Origin: Rikenellaceae bacterium
Lineage (GTDB): Bacteria > Bacteroidota > Bacteroidia > Bacteroidales > UBA932
DNA length: 64,000 nt
Direction of reading: 5' to 3'
NCBI GenBank assembly: GCA_900771005.1
Contig: CAAGMI010000061.1
Location: forward strand, 1-64,000
Shown: in pieces, positions 45,654-54,191 of the stretch
Layout: each line of letters starts with the position of its first letter
Numbering within the stretch: the first letter of the stretch is position 1
Translations under genes and position numbers: made by a program
Notes under the pieces: model-generated
The model's input: only the letters and a program-made list of their open reading frames with translations
Told to the model about the DNA's origin: nothing
Databases searched by the model: none

Positions 45654-46487
45654 TCAATCCACTTTTTTAACAGGGACCTGGATGATGGTAAGCCATTTCT
45701 CCGGGTCTTCCTGGTTCCAGATGCCGTCCACATAGCATGCGCGTGGGGCATCAGCTATCTCGTACCCCATCTTTGCAATCTCTGCAAAGAGTTCGATGTA
45801 ACTCTCGCGTAATTTGGTGTATGGGCCGTATACTTTCATACAGATGGCGGTCGGGCACTCCGGCAGGGTCTTGAATTTGACGATGTCTGAGTCCGGTTTG
45901 GCCTCTGAGACCTTCTCGCAATACTCTATCTCGAAGTTTTCGGACTTGTATTCCTTGTCCGTCTCTACTGTGAAGCAATATCCCGGTTCCGGACATTCGC
46001 AGCCCAGTCGAGCCATTTCTGGTGCCACGACGGTTACCAAGTGCATTCCGAGGGCATCATAGTTCGGGAGGACAGTCCTGTTGTAAGCGACAATAATTGA
46101 AGGTAGGGAGTCAAAATAAATCTTTTCCATGTTCATTCTTTTCTTTTGGGCGGCCACCAGGTTCTTGAGCTGGGCATGACGGGCTTTAAGCATCTGCAGA
46201 TCTTCTTCGCACGCCTTGATTTTGGACTCGAGCGTCCTGATATCGGGATAGTGCGCGTCATTCTCATATAGTTCCATAATCTCCGACAAGGAGAATCCGA
46301 GCTGTTTGAGCTGGACGATTGAGAGAAGTTTCTGCAACTGGTCCGGACTGTAATAGCGGTATCCCGTCCACATGTCCACGATACCGGGCTTCAGCAGCCC
46401 TATTTTCTCATAATGTCGCAATGTCCTGACCGTAACTCTTCCGAGCCTGGAGAACTCGCCGATTTTATACTTTGTCTGTGGCATCAT
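45654..46487 (-). CDS. MerR-family regulator with GyrI-like effector domain
   Basis: The 277-residue protein starts with a MerR helix-turn-helix (KYKIGEFSRLGRVTVRTLRHYEKIGLL, GYRYYSPDQLQKL). A coiled-coil dimer helix follows, and then a GyrI/AraC-effector-binding domain (residues ~125-275, EKIYFDSLPSIIVAYNRTVL onward). This is the BmrR/BltR plan, in which small lipophilic molecules bind the C-terminal domain. The start is one of two tandem ATGs at 46487/46484. A palindrome upstream of its -7 box is a likely operator. Confidence 0.88.
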   Translation of the reverse strand: MMPQTKYKIGEFSRLGRVTVRTLRHYEKIGLLKPGIVDMWTGYRYYSPDQLQKLLSIVQLKQLGFSLSEIMELYENDAHYPDIRTLESKIKACEEDLQMLKARHAQLKNLVAAQKKRMNMEKIYFDSLPSIIVAYNRTVLPNYDALGMHLVTVVAPEMARLGCECPEPGYCFTVETDKEYKSENFEIEYCEKVSEAKPDSDIVKFKTLPECPTAICMKVYGPYTKLRESYIELFAEIAKMGYEIADAPRACYVDGIWNQEDPEKWLTIIQVPVKKVD

Positions 46488-46513
46488 TAAAGCGCTTTTG
46501 ATGTTAACGGATG

Positions 46514-46521
46514 CAAAGATA
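46514..46521 (-). promoter_or_regulatory. -7 box of merR
   Basis: On the minus strand it reads TATCTTTG, 26 bases before the ATG at 46487. Confidence 0.6.
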
Positions 46522-46528
46522 GTATATG

Positions 46529-46537
46529 ACCTAAGGT
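46529..46537. promoter_or_regulatory. Candidate MerR operator
   Basis: ACCT-A-AGGT is a short palindrome located 7 bases upstream (minus strand) of the merR -7 box, inside the promoter spacer, where MerR proteins normally bind. Confidence 0.4.
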
Positions 46538-46585
46538 ACGAGTCAAGAGAAATCACCACAATTTCTAATTTCGGTTGCCAATTTC

Positions 46586-46664
46586 TGCTACGTTTTGACA
46601 ATTTATAGTAGCAAAATCATTGAATTTCGGCCTTTTTGCTACATTTGAGGCCTTTATCGTAGCA
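46586..46664. repeat. Two 51-base-spaced inverted-repeat units (TGCTAC-N16-GTAGCA)
   Basis: TGCTAC at 46586 and 46637, and GTAGCA at 46608 and 46659, are each exactly 51 bases apart, and both units have a 16-base spacer. Bases outside the arms are partly shared (TTTAT before each right arm). Each unit could form a hairpin or bind a dimeric protein. Confidence 0.6.
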
Positions 46665-46686
46665 TTTATCAGGCTGAGTATCACTT

Positions 46687-46856
46687 GAGCGCAGCGAAGG
46701 CTCGAAGGCGGCATCAGCCGCCGTGCCGAAGGAGTGAGCGATGCGAACGACGGAAGGCACCGCCCGCAAGCGTAGCGAAGGGCGCATTCTCCCTATAGGG
46801 AGATGTCGCGCAGCGACAGAGAGTTAAGAAGTAGTGCTGCCGCAGGCAGCAGCTAC
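46687..46856. repeat. Cluster of seven short stem-loops, GC-rich, no gene
   Basis: In order: GAGC/GCTC (46687-46703); GGCGGC-ATCA-GCCGCC (46707-46722); GTGCC/GGCAC (46723-46760); CGCCC/GGGCG (46761-46784); TCTCCC-TATA-GGGAGA (46788-46803); TGTCGC-GCA-GCGACA (46804-46818); and GTAG-TGCTGCC-GCA-GGCAGCA-CTAC, with one unpaired G (46831-46856). Several units share a GCGnAGCGA-like core (46690, 46770, 46808). No open frame or promoter for a protein is seen in this part of the gap. It could be a structured RNA, REP-like DNA or a decayed element. Confidence 0.65.
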
Positions 46857-46903
46857 TAGAAACAGAAACGGCAGCCAAAAAGGCTGCCATGTTTCGTTTC
46901 TAG

Positions 46904-46906
<3 letters not shown>
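46853..46906 (-). terminator. Long hairpin at the 3' end of tRNA-fMet
   Basis: CTACTAGAAAC (46853-46863) pairs with GTTTCTAGTAG (46896-46906), which includes the last bases of the tRNA. The inner stem GGCAGCC/GGCTGCC (46870-46888) encloses a loop that reads TTTTT on the tRNA strand. A terminator or 3'-processing signal is likely. Confidence 0.6.
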
Positions 46907-46976
<70 letters not shown>

Positions 46977-46987
46977 ATGTTGGACTG

Positions 46988-46995
46988 CAAAGGTA
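46988..46995 (-). promoter_or_regulatory. -7 box of tRNA-fMet
   Basis: On the minus strand it reads TACCTTTG, 11 bases before the first base of the tRNA, giving a very short 5' leader. Confidence 0.6.
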
Positions 46996-47027
46996 AGCCT
47001 TTTTTTTGAAAATACAAACCCGTAGGT

Positions 47028-47906
47028 TTACCGCTTCCTGATCAGGATGGATTTCAACTTGATTGAGACTATGTGGGTAGGGGATTCAAACTCCTTGCCA
47101 CTTATTGTCCTGCCTGATTTCAGAAGCTCGACAAGCTTCCCGAAAGTCTCTTCGCTCAGTCCTGCTTCTTCGAGAAGCCGCCATAGCAGATATTCCCAGT
47201 GCTTGAATTTGCGGAGTTCCGTCACACTTATGGCCCCGTCGGACATGATAGCCTCCTTTGCCTGAAGGAAATAATCCTCGGCGATGTCATCCACTTGGGA
47301 GAAGTGTTTCATGTCCCTTTGCAGGGTGCGCAGGAATGAAGGGTTGATCTGCTCGAAGAGTGGGAAGACTTCGTTTCGTATCCTGTTGCGTTTGAAAGTG
47401 CTGTCACTGTTGGTGCGGTCTTCTCTCCAGGAATATTCGTGTGAGGTCATCCATTTGCGGATTTCCTCCCTTGTGATGCCGAGCATCGGGCGCAGGATTT
47501 TATCCGAGGACATGCCTCTCAGGCCTCTCGATCCCGTACCTCTCAGGAGGTTGAGGATGAGTGTCTCGGCATTGTCGTTGGCATTGTGGGCGACAGCCAC
47601 GGCATCGAACCCCTCGGCTTCGCATAGCTCCGCGAACCAACCGTAGCGGATATCCCTTGCAGCCATCTCAATGCTTATTCCTCGTTCGGCGGCATAGGAC
47701 GCCGTGTCAAAGCCTTTTACGAAACATTTGATGCCTTTTGCTCTGCACCACTCGGTCACAAAGGCTTCGTCTCCATCCGATTCCCCGGCGCGGAGATGGA
47801 AATTGCAATGTGCGACAGCAAAAGAAGCTCCGGGAAACAATTCCGGAGCTCTGTATGCCATGTACATCGAATCGATGCCACCGCTCACTGCAAGCAATAT
47901 CTTCAT
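47028..47906 (-). CDS. tilS: tRNA(Ile)-lysidine synthase, short form
   Basis: The 292-residue enzyme puts lysine on C34 of tRNA-Ile2 so that it reads AUA. The PP-loop motif is AVSGGIDSMYMAY, followed by VAHCNFHLRAGESDGDE and VAVAHNANDNAETLILNLLRGTGSRGL. The C-terminal substrate-binding domains of longer TilS proteins are absent; the chain stops soon after a helical middle region. It lies 3 bases after the DUF3078 gene and 51 bases before tRNA-fMet, on one strand. Confidence 0.93.
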   Translation of the reverse strand: MKILLAVSGGIDSMYMAYRAPELFPGASFAVAHCNFHLRAGESDGDEAFVTEWCRAKGIKCFVKGFDTASYAAERGISIEMAARDIRYGWFAELCEAEGFDAVAVAHNANDNAETLILNLLRGTGSRGLRGMSSDKILRPMLGITREEIRKWMTSHEYSWREDRTNSDSTFKRNRIRNEVFPLFEQINPSFLRTLQRDMKHFSQVDDIAEDYFLQAKEAIMSDGAISVTELRKFKHWEYLLWRLLEEAGLSEETFGKLVELLKSGRTISGKEFESPTHIVSIKLKSILIRKR

Positions 47907-47909
47907 CCT

Positions 47910-48923
47910 TTATTTTCTGGACTTGAATGTATAGCTGATACTGAACGAGAGGAATTCCTTGAACTGTACTTTCTGGATTCCTGCAGGGTGTTCGGCATCC
48001 TTGATATATACGATAGGGTCATAGATGAGCCACGTGTTGAGGCCTACCTTGAATATCTTGCTGACCTGCCATTCTATCTTGTTGTCCCAGTTTACACGGT
48101 TGTAAACGAAAGGTTTGTTGAGATAGTCTGTGAAGAGAACAAGCTGGGTCTCGAAATTGAACTTGTCATTGACGACCCAATGCGCGTTGGCTTTGATCTG
48201 GGCACCGAATTGGAACAGGATGGAGTTGTACTCTCCTCCGATTCCTTTATTGCTTGGCTGCATACCGTATTGCTGGCGGAGCAACGGGTTGGTTACTATC
48301 GTCAGGCCTCCCGTGACAGGTGAAAGATTGACGTCAAACCAGGGTGCCGGCTTCCATTCCATACCGAGTGCAAGATTGGTATAGGCAGGCGACATCCATC
48401 CTGATTTCAGAGTACCCGTCCAGTCGGTCTCGGGGTCCAGGGGATCAACTGCGACATAATCGCTGTAGCTGTCCGTGAACTGGGAACGGAAATCGAAAGA
48501 TGCCGTATAATTCCACTTCGATTCTTCCCCGGTCTTGAAAGCCAGCTTGCTTTCAAGATAAATGCGGTCATTGCTCTTCTGGAGCAGATTCTTCTTGTCT
48601 GCAGACCATAAGAAACCGTAATTGAGCTGCAGTCGGTTGGTCCAGCTTGTAAGATCCTTTGCGTAATCAGCCTTTCCGTCGAGTCCGCCGCTGAGGGTAA
48701 GGGTATTGTATCCTCCGGCAGCCCAACTGAACAGCCCGGTCTGATTGAACCCGAAATCTATTGCGAGTGAATTGTTCCAGTAATTCGGCTTTTCGGGAAC
48801 AGCCTCTGTCTGCTGGGCGTTCGCTATTGCCATCGCTGCTGCAGACGCTGCATTCTGAACATCCTGCGCTGCCATTGAGATGCCTGCAATGGACAGCAGT
48901 CCTATCAATACGGTTTTCTTCAT
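47910..48923 (-). CDS. DUF3078 family outer-membrane/periplasmic protein
   Basis: The 337-residue protein has a signal peptide (MKKTVLIGLLSIAGISMAAQ) and an Ala/Gln-rich linker. The rest has the beta-strand pattern of DUF3078 (NYWNNSLAIDFGFNQTGLFSWAAGGYNT, WTNRLQLNYGFLW, FKEFLSFSISYTFKSRK at the C-terminus). The last residues are strand-like, as in outer-membrane barrels. Members of this family have no assigned function. It sits between proS and tilS in one operon, 4 bases from proS. Confidence 0.85.
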   Translation of the reverse strand: MKKTVLIGLLSIAGISMAAQDVQNAASAAAMAIANAQQTEAVPEKPNYWNNSLAIDFGFNQTGLFSWAAGGYNTLTLSGGLDGKADYAKDLTSWTNRLQLNYGFLWSADKKNLLQKSNDRIYLESKLAFKTGEESKWNYTASFDFRSQFTDSYSDYVAVDPLDPETDWTGTLKSGWMSPAYTNLALGMEWKPAPWFDVNLSPVTGGLTIVTNPLLRQQYGMQPSNKGIGGEYNSILFQFGAQIKANAHWVVNDKFNFETQLVLFTDYLNKPFVYNRVNWDNKIEWQVSKIFKVGLNTWLIYDPIVYIKDAEHPAGIQKVQFKEFLSFSISYTFKSRK

Positions 48924-48927
48924 GATT

Positions 48928-50406
48928 CTAGTAAGCTATTGCAAATACAACTCTGCGGTGGGAAGGTTTTCCTGAATAGATGTCCTTTCCTTCTTCCTCG
49001 CATACATAACTGTCGACAGGGATGCAACGGATTGTGGCCTTGGTTTCATCCTTGATCTTCTGCTCGGTTTCGGCAGTGCCGTCCCAGTGGCAGAGGAGGA
49101 ATTTCCCTGTCTGAATCTTTTCCTTGAATTCTTCCCAGCTGTCACATTTCTCCACGTGGGCATCCCTGAAGGACATTGCCTTGTCATAAATGCCTTTCTG
49201 GATATCCGCAAGGAGGTCGTGGATATAGTTTTCCACTCCGTCCAGGCTGACAGTGGTTTTCTCGAGAGTGTCGCGTCTGGCCACTTCCACTGTTCCGGCC
49301 TGCAGGTCTCTGGCACCCATGGCGAGACGTACCGGAACGCCTTTCAGCTCCCACTCGGCAAACTTGAATCCCGGCCTGAGAGTATCCCTGTCATCTATCT
49401 TGACGCTATGCCCCATGGCTTCGAGAGAAGCCTTGATCTGTTCGAATCTGGCTATTACCGCCGTGTGCTCCTCGTCTGTGCGGTAGATAGGTACCATCAC
49501 GATCTGGATAGGCGCCAGGGCCGGAGGAAGAACGAGACCGTTGTCATCTCCGTGAGCCATGATGAGGGCTCCCATAAGACGGGTGCTGACACCCCAGGAC
49601 GTTGCCCATACATACTGCTGCTGGCCGTCCTTGTCTGTATACTGAACGTCAAATGACTTTGCGAAGTTCTGACCGAGGAAGTGCGAGGTGCCTGCCTGAA
49701 GGGCTTTCCCGTCCTGCATCATAGCCTCGATAGTAAGTGTATCGAGAGCACCGGCAAAACGCTCGTTCGGGCTCTTGTGCCCTACGATTACAGGTAGGGC
49801 GAGGACGTTGCGCGCGAAATCGGCATATACACCGACCATTTCATTTGCCTTTGCCTCGGCCTCCTGTGCCGTTGCGTGGGCTGTATGGCCCTCCTGCCAC
49901 AGGAACTCCGCCGTGCGTAGGAACGGACGGGTGCGCATCTCCCAGCGTACCACATTGCACCATTGGTTGCAAAGGATAGGCAGATCCCTCCACGATGTGA
50001 TCCAGTTTTTATAGACACTCCAGATGATAGTCTCGGAAGTCGGTCGTACTATGAGTTCCTCCTCAAGTTTTGCGTCCGGATCGACGACGACGCCTTTTCC
50101 GGCAGGGTCATTCATGAGTCTGTGATGTGTGACCACGGCGCATTCCTTTGCGAATCCGGCGACGTGCTCGGCTTCCTTGCTGAAGAATGATTTCGGTATG
50201 AAAAGCGGGAAATAGGCATTCTGCACACCTGTTTTCTTGAACATTCCATCCAGAATGGACTGCATCTTCTCCCAAATGGCATAACCATAGGGTTTGATAA
50301 CCATGCATCCTCTTACAGCCGATTGCTCTGCAAGATCCGCCTTTACGACCAGATCGTTGTACCACTGCGAATAGTTCTCTGAGCGAGATGTCACTTCCTT
50401 TGCCAT
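48928..50406 (-). CDS. proS: Prolyl-tRNA synthetase, archaeal/eukaryal-like type
   Basis: The 492-residue class IIa enzyme charges tRNA-Pro. The form without the bacterial YbaK-like insertion is recognised from the C-terminal zinc-binding-like extension ([22 protein letters not shown]) and the ending [11 protein letters not shown]. Motif 2 is [27 protein letters not shown], and RPTSETIIW is upstream. The same type is normal in Bacteroidota. It heads the proS-DUF3078-tilS unit; the -7 box is ~85 bases upstream. Confidence 0.95.
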   Translation of the reverse strand: MAKEVTSRSENYSQWYNDLVVKADLAEQSAVRGCMVIKPYGYAIWEKMQSILDGMFKKTGVQNAYFPLFIPKSFFSKEAEHVAGFAKECAVVTHHRLMNDPAGKGVVVDPDAKLEEELIVRPTSETIIWSVYKNWITSWRDLPILCNQWCNVVRWEMRTRPFLRTAEFLWQEGHTAHATAQEAEAKANEMVGVYADFARNVLALPVIVGHKSPNERFAGALDTLTIEAMMQDGKALQAGTSHFLGQNFAKSFDVQYTDKDGQQQYVWATSWGVSTRLMGALIMAHGDDNGLVLPPALAPIQIVMVPIYRTDEEHTAVIARFEQIKASLEAMGHSVKIDDRDTLRPGFKFAEWELKGVPVRLAMGARDLQAGTVEVARRDTLEKTTVSLDGVENYIHDLLADIQKGIYDKAMSFRDAHVEKCDSWEEFKEKIQTGKFLLCHWDGTAETEQKIKDETKATIRCIPVDSYVCEEEGKDIYSGKPSHRRVVFAIAY

Positions 50407-50455
50407 AGTTTATTCTTGAAAATCTGCGTTTTTTTTCGAAATTTGCATCTATATT

Positions 50456-50499
50456 ATGCCGGATTGCCATTCGGCATAGTCTTTGCGAAGGCAAAGATA
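50456..50499 (-). promoter_or_regulatory. proS promoter region with two hairpins
   Basis: The minus-strand -7 box TATCTTTG lies at 50492-50499. Two stems sit in the first transcribed bases: CTTTGC-GAAG-GCAAAG (50481-50496, overlapping the box) and ATGCCG/CGGCAT (50456-50477). The ~80-base leader before the ATG is long for this window and could carry a regulatory fold; no T-box consensus is seen. Confidence 0.45.
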
Positions 50500-50514
50500 A
50501 CAACTTTTATTTAT

Positions 50515-50521
50515 AGGAGGT
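50515..50521 (+). promoter_or_regulatory. Strong Shine-Dalgarno sequence
   Basis: AGGAGGT lies 6 bases before the ATG at 50528. Most starts here have no such sequence and Bacteroidota rarely use one, so it stands out. Confidence 0.55.
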
Positions 50522-50527
50522 CAGAAT

Positions 50528-51496
50528 ATGAAACGTTGCGTCACACTTTTATTGCTTGCCCTGCTGGCGGTAACTTCGTGCGGTACTGCATCGCAGTTTG
50601 CCTCTGAGCAGAGCTTCTATGACGGCATATACTACAGGCCGGCCCAGGTGAGAGAGGTAAGGATACTGTCCGAGGAGGATTTCGTAGCTATTGCTGCCCA
50701 TAAAATACAGAATGAGAAAGCGGCGAAGGATACAACATTGCTGATCGTCGCCCCGAAGGCCAATGTAAACATTATATTCGGATTGGGATGGGGCTTCGGA
50801 TGGAATTGGGGCTTCGGCCCGAGGTTCGGGTGGTATGGCAGTTGGGGATGGGACCCGTGGTTCTATCCTTGGGACCCGTGGTACTATGGTTGGGATCCAT
50901 GGTACATCGGCTGGGATCCGTGGTATTATCCTTGGGGACCTAGGCCTTGGATGTATCCGTATGGGCCATATCCTTACTGGCATCCGTTCGGGCCATATCC
51001 ATACGGGCCAGGACCTATCATCGTAAATCCGACAATCCCTCACGGACCTGATCCGAGACCACTTACGGTAGGTGGAGTAGGCAGCGCCCGCTCAGGCGGA
51101 ATGGGGACAGTTACAAGGGGCAGGACCCCTGGCTCAGGATCCGGCTACAACAGTTATAACAGAAGCGGTGGCAGCAACATCAATCCGTTGTCTCCGTCCT
51201 TCAGGTCAGGTCAGGGCGCCGGCACAGGAGCTGCCAAGAGCTTCAGGGTAACCCCTCAACATTCACAGTCCGGTACTATCCAGAGGGGAGGAGGATCTTC
51301 AAGGACATATGGCAATGGACCTTCAAGAAGCACTTCCGGCAGGAGCAACAGCAGCGTAAACCGTAGCTCTTCACCGTCATACAGCGGTGGCTCAAGAAGC
51401 GTTGGCGGTGGCGGAGGCGGCGCATCCTACGGTGGAGGCGGCGGAATGGGCGGTGGCTCACGAGGCGGCGGAATGGGTGGCGGCGGAAGACGTTAG
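50528..51496 (+). CDS. Lipoprotein with Trp-Asp-Pro-Trp heptads and Gly-rich tail
   Basis: The 322-residue protein has a lipoprotein signal (MKRCVTLLLLALLAVTSC). A ~70-residue head with SEQSFYDGIYYRP and VLIVAPKANVNII-like strands follows. Next comes an aromatic region with four WDPW units of exactly 7 residues (WDPWFYP, WDPWYYG, WDPWYIG, WDPWYYP), then YPYGPYPYWHPFGPYPYG. The last ~150 residues are Gly/Ser/Arg/Asn-rich and end GGGMGGGGRR, low complexity. Similar proteins are common as hypotheticals next to OmpP1/FadL genes in Bacteroidales. Function unknown; a surface adhesion or matrix role is only a guess. Confidence 0.8.
   Translation: MKRCVTLLLLALLAVTSCGTASQFASEQSFYDGIYYRPAQVREVRILSEEDFVAIAAHKIQNEKAAKDTTLLIVAPKANVNIIFGLGWGFGWNWGFGPRFGWYGSWGWDPWFYPWDPWYYGWDPWYIGWDPWYYPWGPRPWMYPYGPYPYWHPFGPYPYGPGPIIVNPTIPHGPDPRPLTVGGVGSARSGGMGTVTRGRTPGSGSGYNSYNRSGGSNINPLSPSFRSGQGAGTGAAKSFRVTPQHSQSGTIQRGGGSSRTYGNGPSRSTSGRSNSSVNRSSSPSYSGGSRSVGGGGGGASYGGGGGMGGGSRGGGMGGGGRR
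50849..50935 (+). repeat. 21-base tandem repeat encoding WDPW heptads
   Basis: The core TGGGAyCCrTGG starts at 50849, 50870, 50891 and 50912, a perfect 21-base period equal to 7 codons. Confidence 0.85.
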
Positions 51497-51516
51497 ACTC
51501 AATAAGAATGAATGTT

Positions 51517-53172
51517 ATGAAAAAGATTTTTATATCCCTTATATTGCTTGCATCGGTGTTCGGTGCAGCTGCGCAGGACATATATTCTGCTACAGGCATA
51601 AGCGAGAATTTCTATTCCGGAACGGCGCGGAGCATCGCGCTGGGAAATGCGATGACGGCAGTGGGCGGCGACCTTGGATCATTCACGATCAATCCTGCCG
51701 GATCCGCGGTTAATCAGTTCAATCAGATTACTCTGTCCCCGGGCCTGTCCGTAGCCTTCAATTCTTCGAGGTACGCTCCGACGTTTGATGCCGGCAGAGG
51801 TATAAGTGATAGTGATTTCGGTTCTCCTAATAACAGCAACTACACGAGGTTCGTAGTGCCTAATGTGGGATTGAACTTCAATTTCGAGACAGGCAACAGG
51901 GTAGGACTTGTCTCATTTTCTTTCGGCTTCCTGTCCAATGTCACCAACAACTACCTTGACCGTGCGGTTGCTTTTGGCCAGAATATAGAGACGTCCATGC
52001 TGGGTGCCCTTGCCGGTGATGCGACCAGAGATATATACAATGACTATTGGTCGCTTAACGATGCGGTGGCGAGCAATGCATATATGATCATAAACGGTGC
52101 TGAGGTCGGACTGAGTGAAAGCCAGTTCTTCGGTGTGACCGAATCACCTGACGCTGCCGGGATATGGAGCACTCAGGGCATTGCAAACCCTCTGAACCAG
52201 ATATCATCCGTGCAGTCATACGGCGTGAAGAACGACCTGCTCCTGAATATGGGATTCAATATCTCCAACAAAGTGTATCTCGGGATCAACTTCGGGATGC
52301 CCAGGAGCCGTTACGGATATCAGGAGACATTTACCGAGAGGGCCGAGTACCCGGATGAATACCCTATATACGAGAGTGAATATACTTTCAAGTCATCCAC
52401 CTATGCATATCAGTTGGACAGATCAGTGTCTGGCGTATATGCCAAATTCGGCGCCATCGTGCTTCCTACCAAGGATTTGCGTGTCGGTCTTGCCGTTCAG
52501 ACTCCTGTCTCATACAATGTATCGGAAGGATATAGGGTGAGCGGCAATCTCACTACTGACGGGTTCTCCAACAATTCCTCGGATACCGACAACTGGTCCT
52601 ACAGACTTACAGCTCCATATCGAATCAATGCCGGTGTAGCCTACACTTTTTCGAACAGAGGTTTTGTCAGCGTTGATTATGAAATGGCGGACTACAGCAT
52701 AATGAAGTTCTCCGGCGTATATGATTATGCCACGGATTACTACTACAGCAATATGCTGAACAGGCTGTTCAGGGGAGTGCAGCACATGTTGAGAATCGGT
52801 GCCGAGTATCGTGTCACCCCGGCGTTCTCCGTCAGGGCCGGCTATAATATGACCACCACTCCTGAACGTTATTATGAATATAACGGAGAGAAGGTGACAC
52901 CGGACAATTATTTCGATTTCCAGGGAGTCGCCCTCGGAGGCCCGAAATACTATTCGGACAGGACCAGGGCCTTTTCTGCAGGTATAGGATATTCAACGCC
53001 GGGGTCGCTGTTCGTTGACCTTGCCGCGAGGTATACCGTATACCCGGTATCGACTTTCCTTCCATATTCCGACTATGTCTACTATGGTGAGACATTGTTG
53101 GCTCCATCACCTACGGTATCCTCCAGAAAGTCTATTCTGGACATTGTGCTGACTGTTGGATTGAGATTTTAA
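51517..53172 (+). CDS. OmpP1/FadL-type outer-membrane transport protein
   Basis: The ~551-residue protein has a signal peptide (KKIFISLILLASVFGAAAQD) and the family start DIYSATGISENFYSGTARSIALGNAMTAVGGDLGSFTINPAG, whose NPAG motif typifies the FadL/TodX family. Barrel strands continue to the C-terminal ILDIVLTVGLRF, ending in Phe. FadL-type channels bring hydrophobic molecules across the outer membrane. An in-frame ATG at 51508 is an alternative start. It follows the Trp/Gly-rich lipoprotein gene and precedes lpxD by 5 bases. Confidence 0.87.
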   Translation: MKKIFISLILLASVFGAAAQDIYSATGISENFYSGTARSIALGNAMTAVGGDLGSFTINPAGSAVNQFNQITLSPGLSVAFNSSRYAPTFDAGRGISDSDFGSPNNSNYTRFVVPNVGLNFNFETGNRVGLVSFSFGFLSNVTNNYLDRAVAFGQNIETSMLGALAGDATRDIYNDYWSLNDAVASNAYMIINGAEVGLSESQFFGVTESPDAAGIWSTQGIANPLNQISSVQSYGVKNDLLLNMGFNISNKVYLGINFGMPRSRYGYQETFTERAEYPDEYPIYESEYTFKSSTYAYQLDRSVSGVYAKFGAIVLPTKDLRVGLAVQTPVSYNVSEGYRVSGNLTTDGFSNNSSDTDNWSYRLTAPYRINAGVAYTFSNRGFVSVDYEMADYSIMKFSGVYDYATDYYYSNMLNRLFRGVQHMLRIGAEYRVTPAFSVRAGYNMTTTPERYYEYNGEKVTPDNYFDFQGVALGGPKYYSDRTRAFSAGIGYSTPGSLFVDLAARYTVYPVSTFLPYSDYVYYGETLLAPSPTVSSRKSILDIVLTVGLRF

Positions 53173-53177
53173 CCGTT

Positions 53178-54164
53178 ATGAAACTTAGTGCAAAAGAACT
53201 TGCCGAAGTGCTTGGCGGTACCGTCGAGGGGGACTCCCAGGCGGTAGTGACGTCTTTCGCAAAGATAGAGCACGGCAAACCGGGTCAGTTGAGTTTTTTC
53301 GCCAACCCGAAATATGAGCAGTATGTATATACCAGCAAGGCTTCCGTCATGCTGGTGAACAATGACTTCGTTCCCAAGGAGAAGGTTGACTCCACTCTGG
53401 TAAGGGTGCCTGATGCCTATAGCGCGCTTGCTCAGCTTCTGAAATATGTTTCTGAACAGAGAAAGTCATTCAAGAGGCACAGAGGTCGCTGCCGTATAGC
53501 CTGCAGCGCAAGGATCGGCGGAAAAGTATGGGTGGGTGATTATGTCACGATCGGCAGGAAGACCCGGATAGGGGATTACACCAAGATATATAACAATGTC
53601 ACTATCGGAGAGAATGTCCGCATAGGTAACAAATGCATAATATATCCGGGGGTGCAGATCTTTGCCGATTCCGTAATAGGTGACAGGACTATCCTGCATG
53701 CCGGATGCATAATAGGAGATGACGGGTTCGGTAATGCTCCACAGCCGGACGGTACGTGGAAGAAGATCGAGCACGTAGGCAATGTCATTATCGGCAATGA
53801 TGTCGAGATAGGCTCCAACACCACTGTGGACAAAGCTCCTATGGAATCCACGATAATCGGAAACGGTGTCAGGATAGACAATCTGTGCCAGATAGCGCAT
53901 AACGTGCAGATAGGCGACAATACTGTTATTGCGGCTCAGACCGGGATAGCGGGCTCTGCAAAGATAGGCAGGAACTGTGTTCTGGCCGGGCAGGTCGGTA
54001 TCGTGGGACACGTGACCATTGCTGACAACACGACTATCGCCGCCCAGTCTGGAGTGATAGGCAATATCAGAAAGAGCGGAGAAGTATATCTCGGAACACC
54101 TGCTATCCTGCATAGGAATTATCTGAAGAGCTACGCCAAGTTCAAGGCTGCCGGGGAGGAATAA
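53178..54164 (+). CDS. lpxD: UDP-3-O-(acyl)glucosamine N-acyltransferase
   Basis: The 328-residue trimeric acyltransferase adds the second hydroxyacyl chain in lipid A synthesis. The N-terminal uridine-binding domain contains SFFANPKYEQYVYTSKASVMLV. A left-handed parallel beta-helix of hexapeptide repeats follows, with NLCQIAHNVQIGDNTVIAAQTGIAGS carrying the catalytic His and GIVGHVTIADNTTIAAQSGV near the end. It begins the lpxD-lpxC-lpxA group, although lpxC has its own -7 box. Confidence 0.95.
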   Translation: MKLSAKELAEVLGGTVEGDSQAVVTSFAKIEHGKPGQLSFFANPKYEQYVYTSKASVMLVNNDFVPKEKVDSTLVRVPDAYSALAQLLKYVSEQRKSFKRHRGRCRIACSARIGGKVWVGDYVTIGRKTRIGDYTKIYNNVTIGENVRIGNKCIIYPGVQIFADSVIGDRTILHAGCIIGDDGFGNAPQPDGTWKKIEHVGNVIIGNDVEIGSNTTVDKAPMESTIIGNGVRIDNLCQIAHNVQIGDNTVIAAQTGIAGSAKIGRNCVLAGQVGIVGHVTIADNTTIAAQSGVIGNIRKSGEVYLGTPAILHRNYLKSYAKFKAAGEE

Positions 54165-54175
54165 TAAATTTTGTG

Positions 54176-54183
54176 TATCTTTG
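54176..54183 (+). promoter_or_regulatory. -7 box of lpxC
   Basis: TATCTTTG lies 8 bases before the lpxC ATG, within the short lpxD-lpxC gap. Confidence 0.6.
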
Positions 54184-54191
54184 CGGAGCTT

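Noticed and set aside
41534..46487. TetR-protease-GNAT-MerR stretch as a genomic island
   Set aside because: It is accessory in flavour and next to a tRNA, but no integrase, transposase or direct repeats were found, and promoters and packing look like the rest of the window.
50450..50500. T-box riboswitch ahead of proS
   Set aside because: The leader has small hairpins, but no T-box sequence or terminator/antiterminator pair is visible, and T-boxes are not expected in this phylum.
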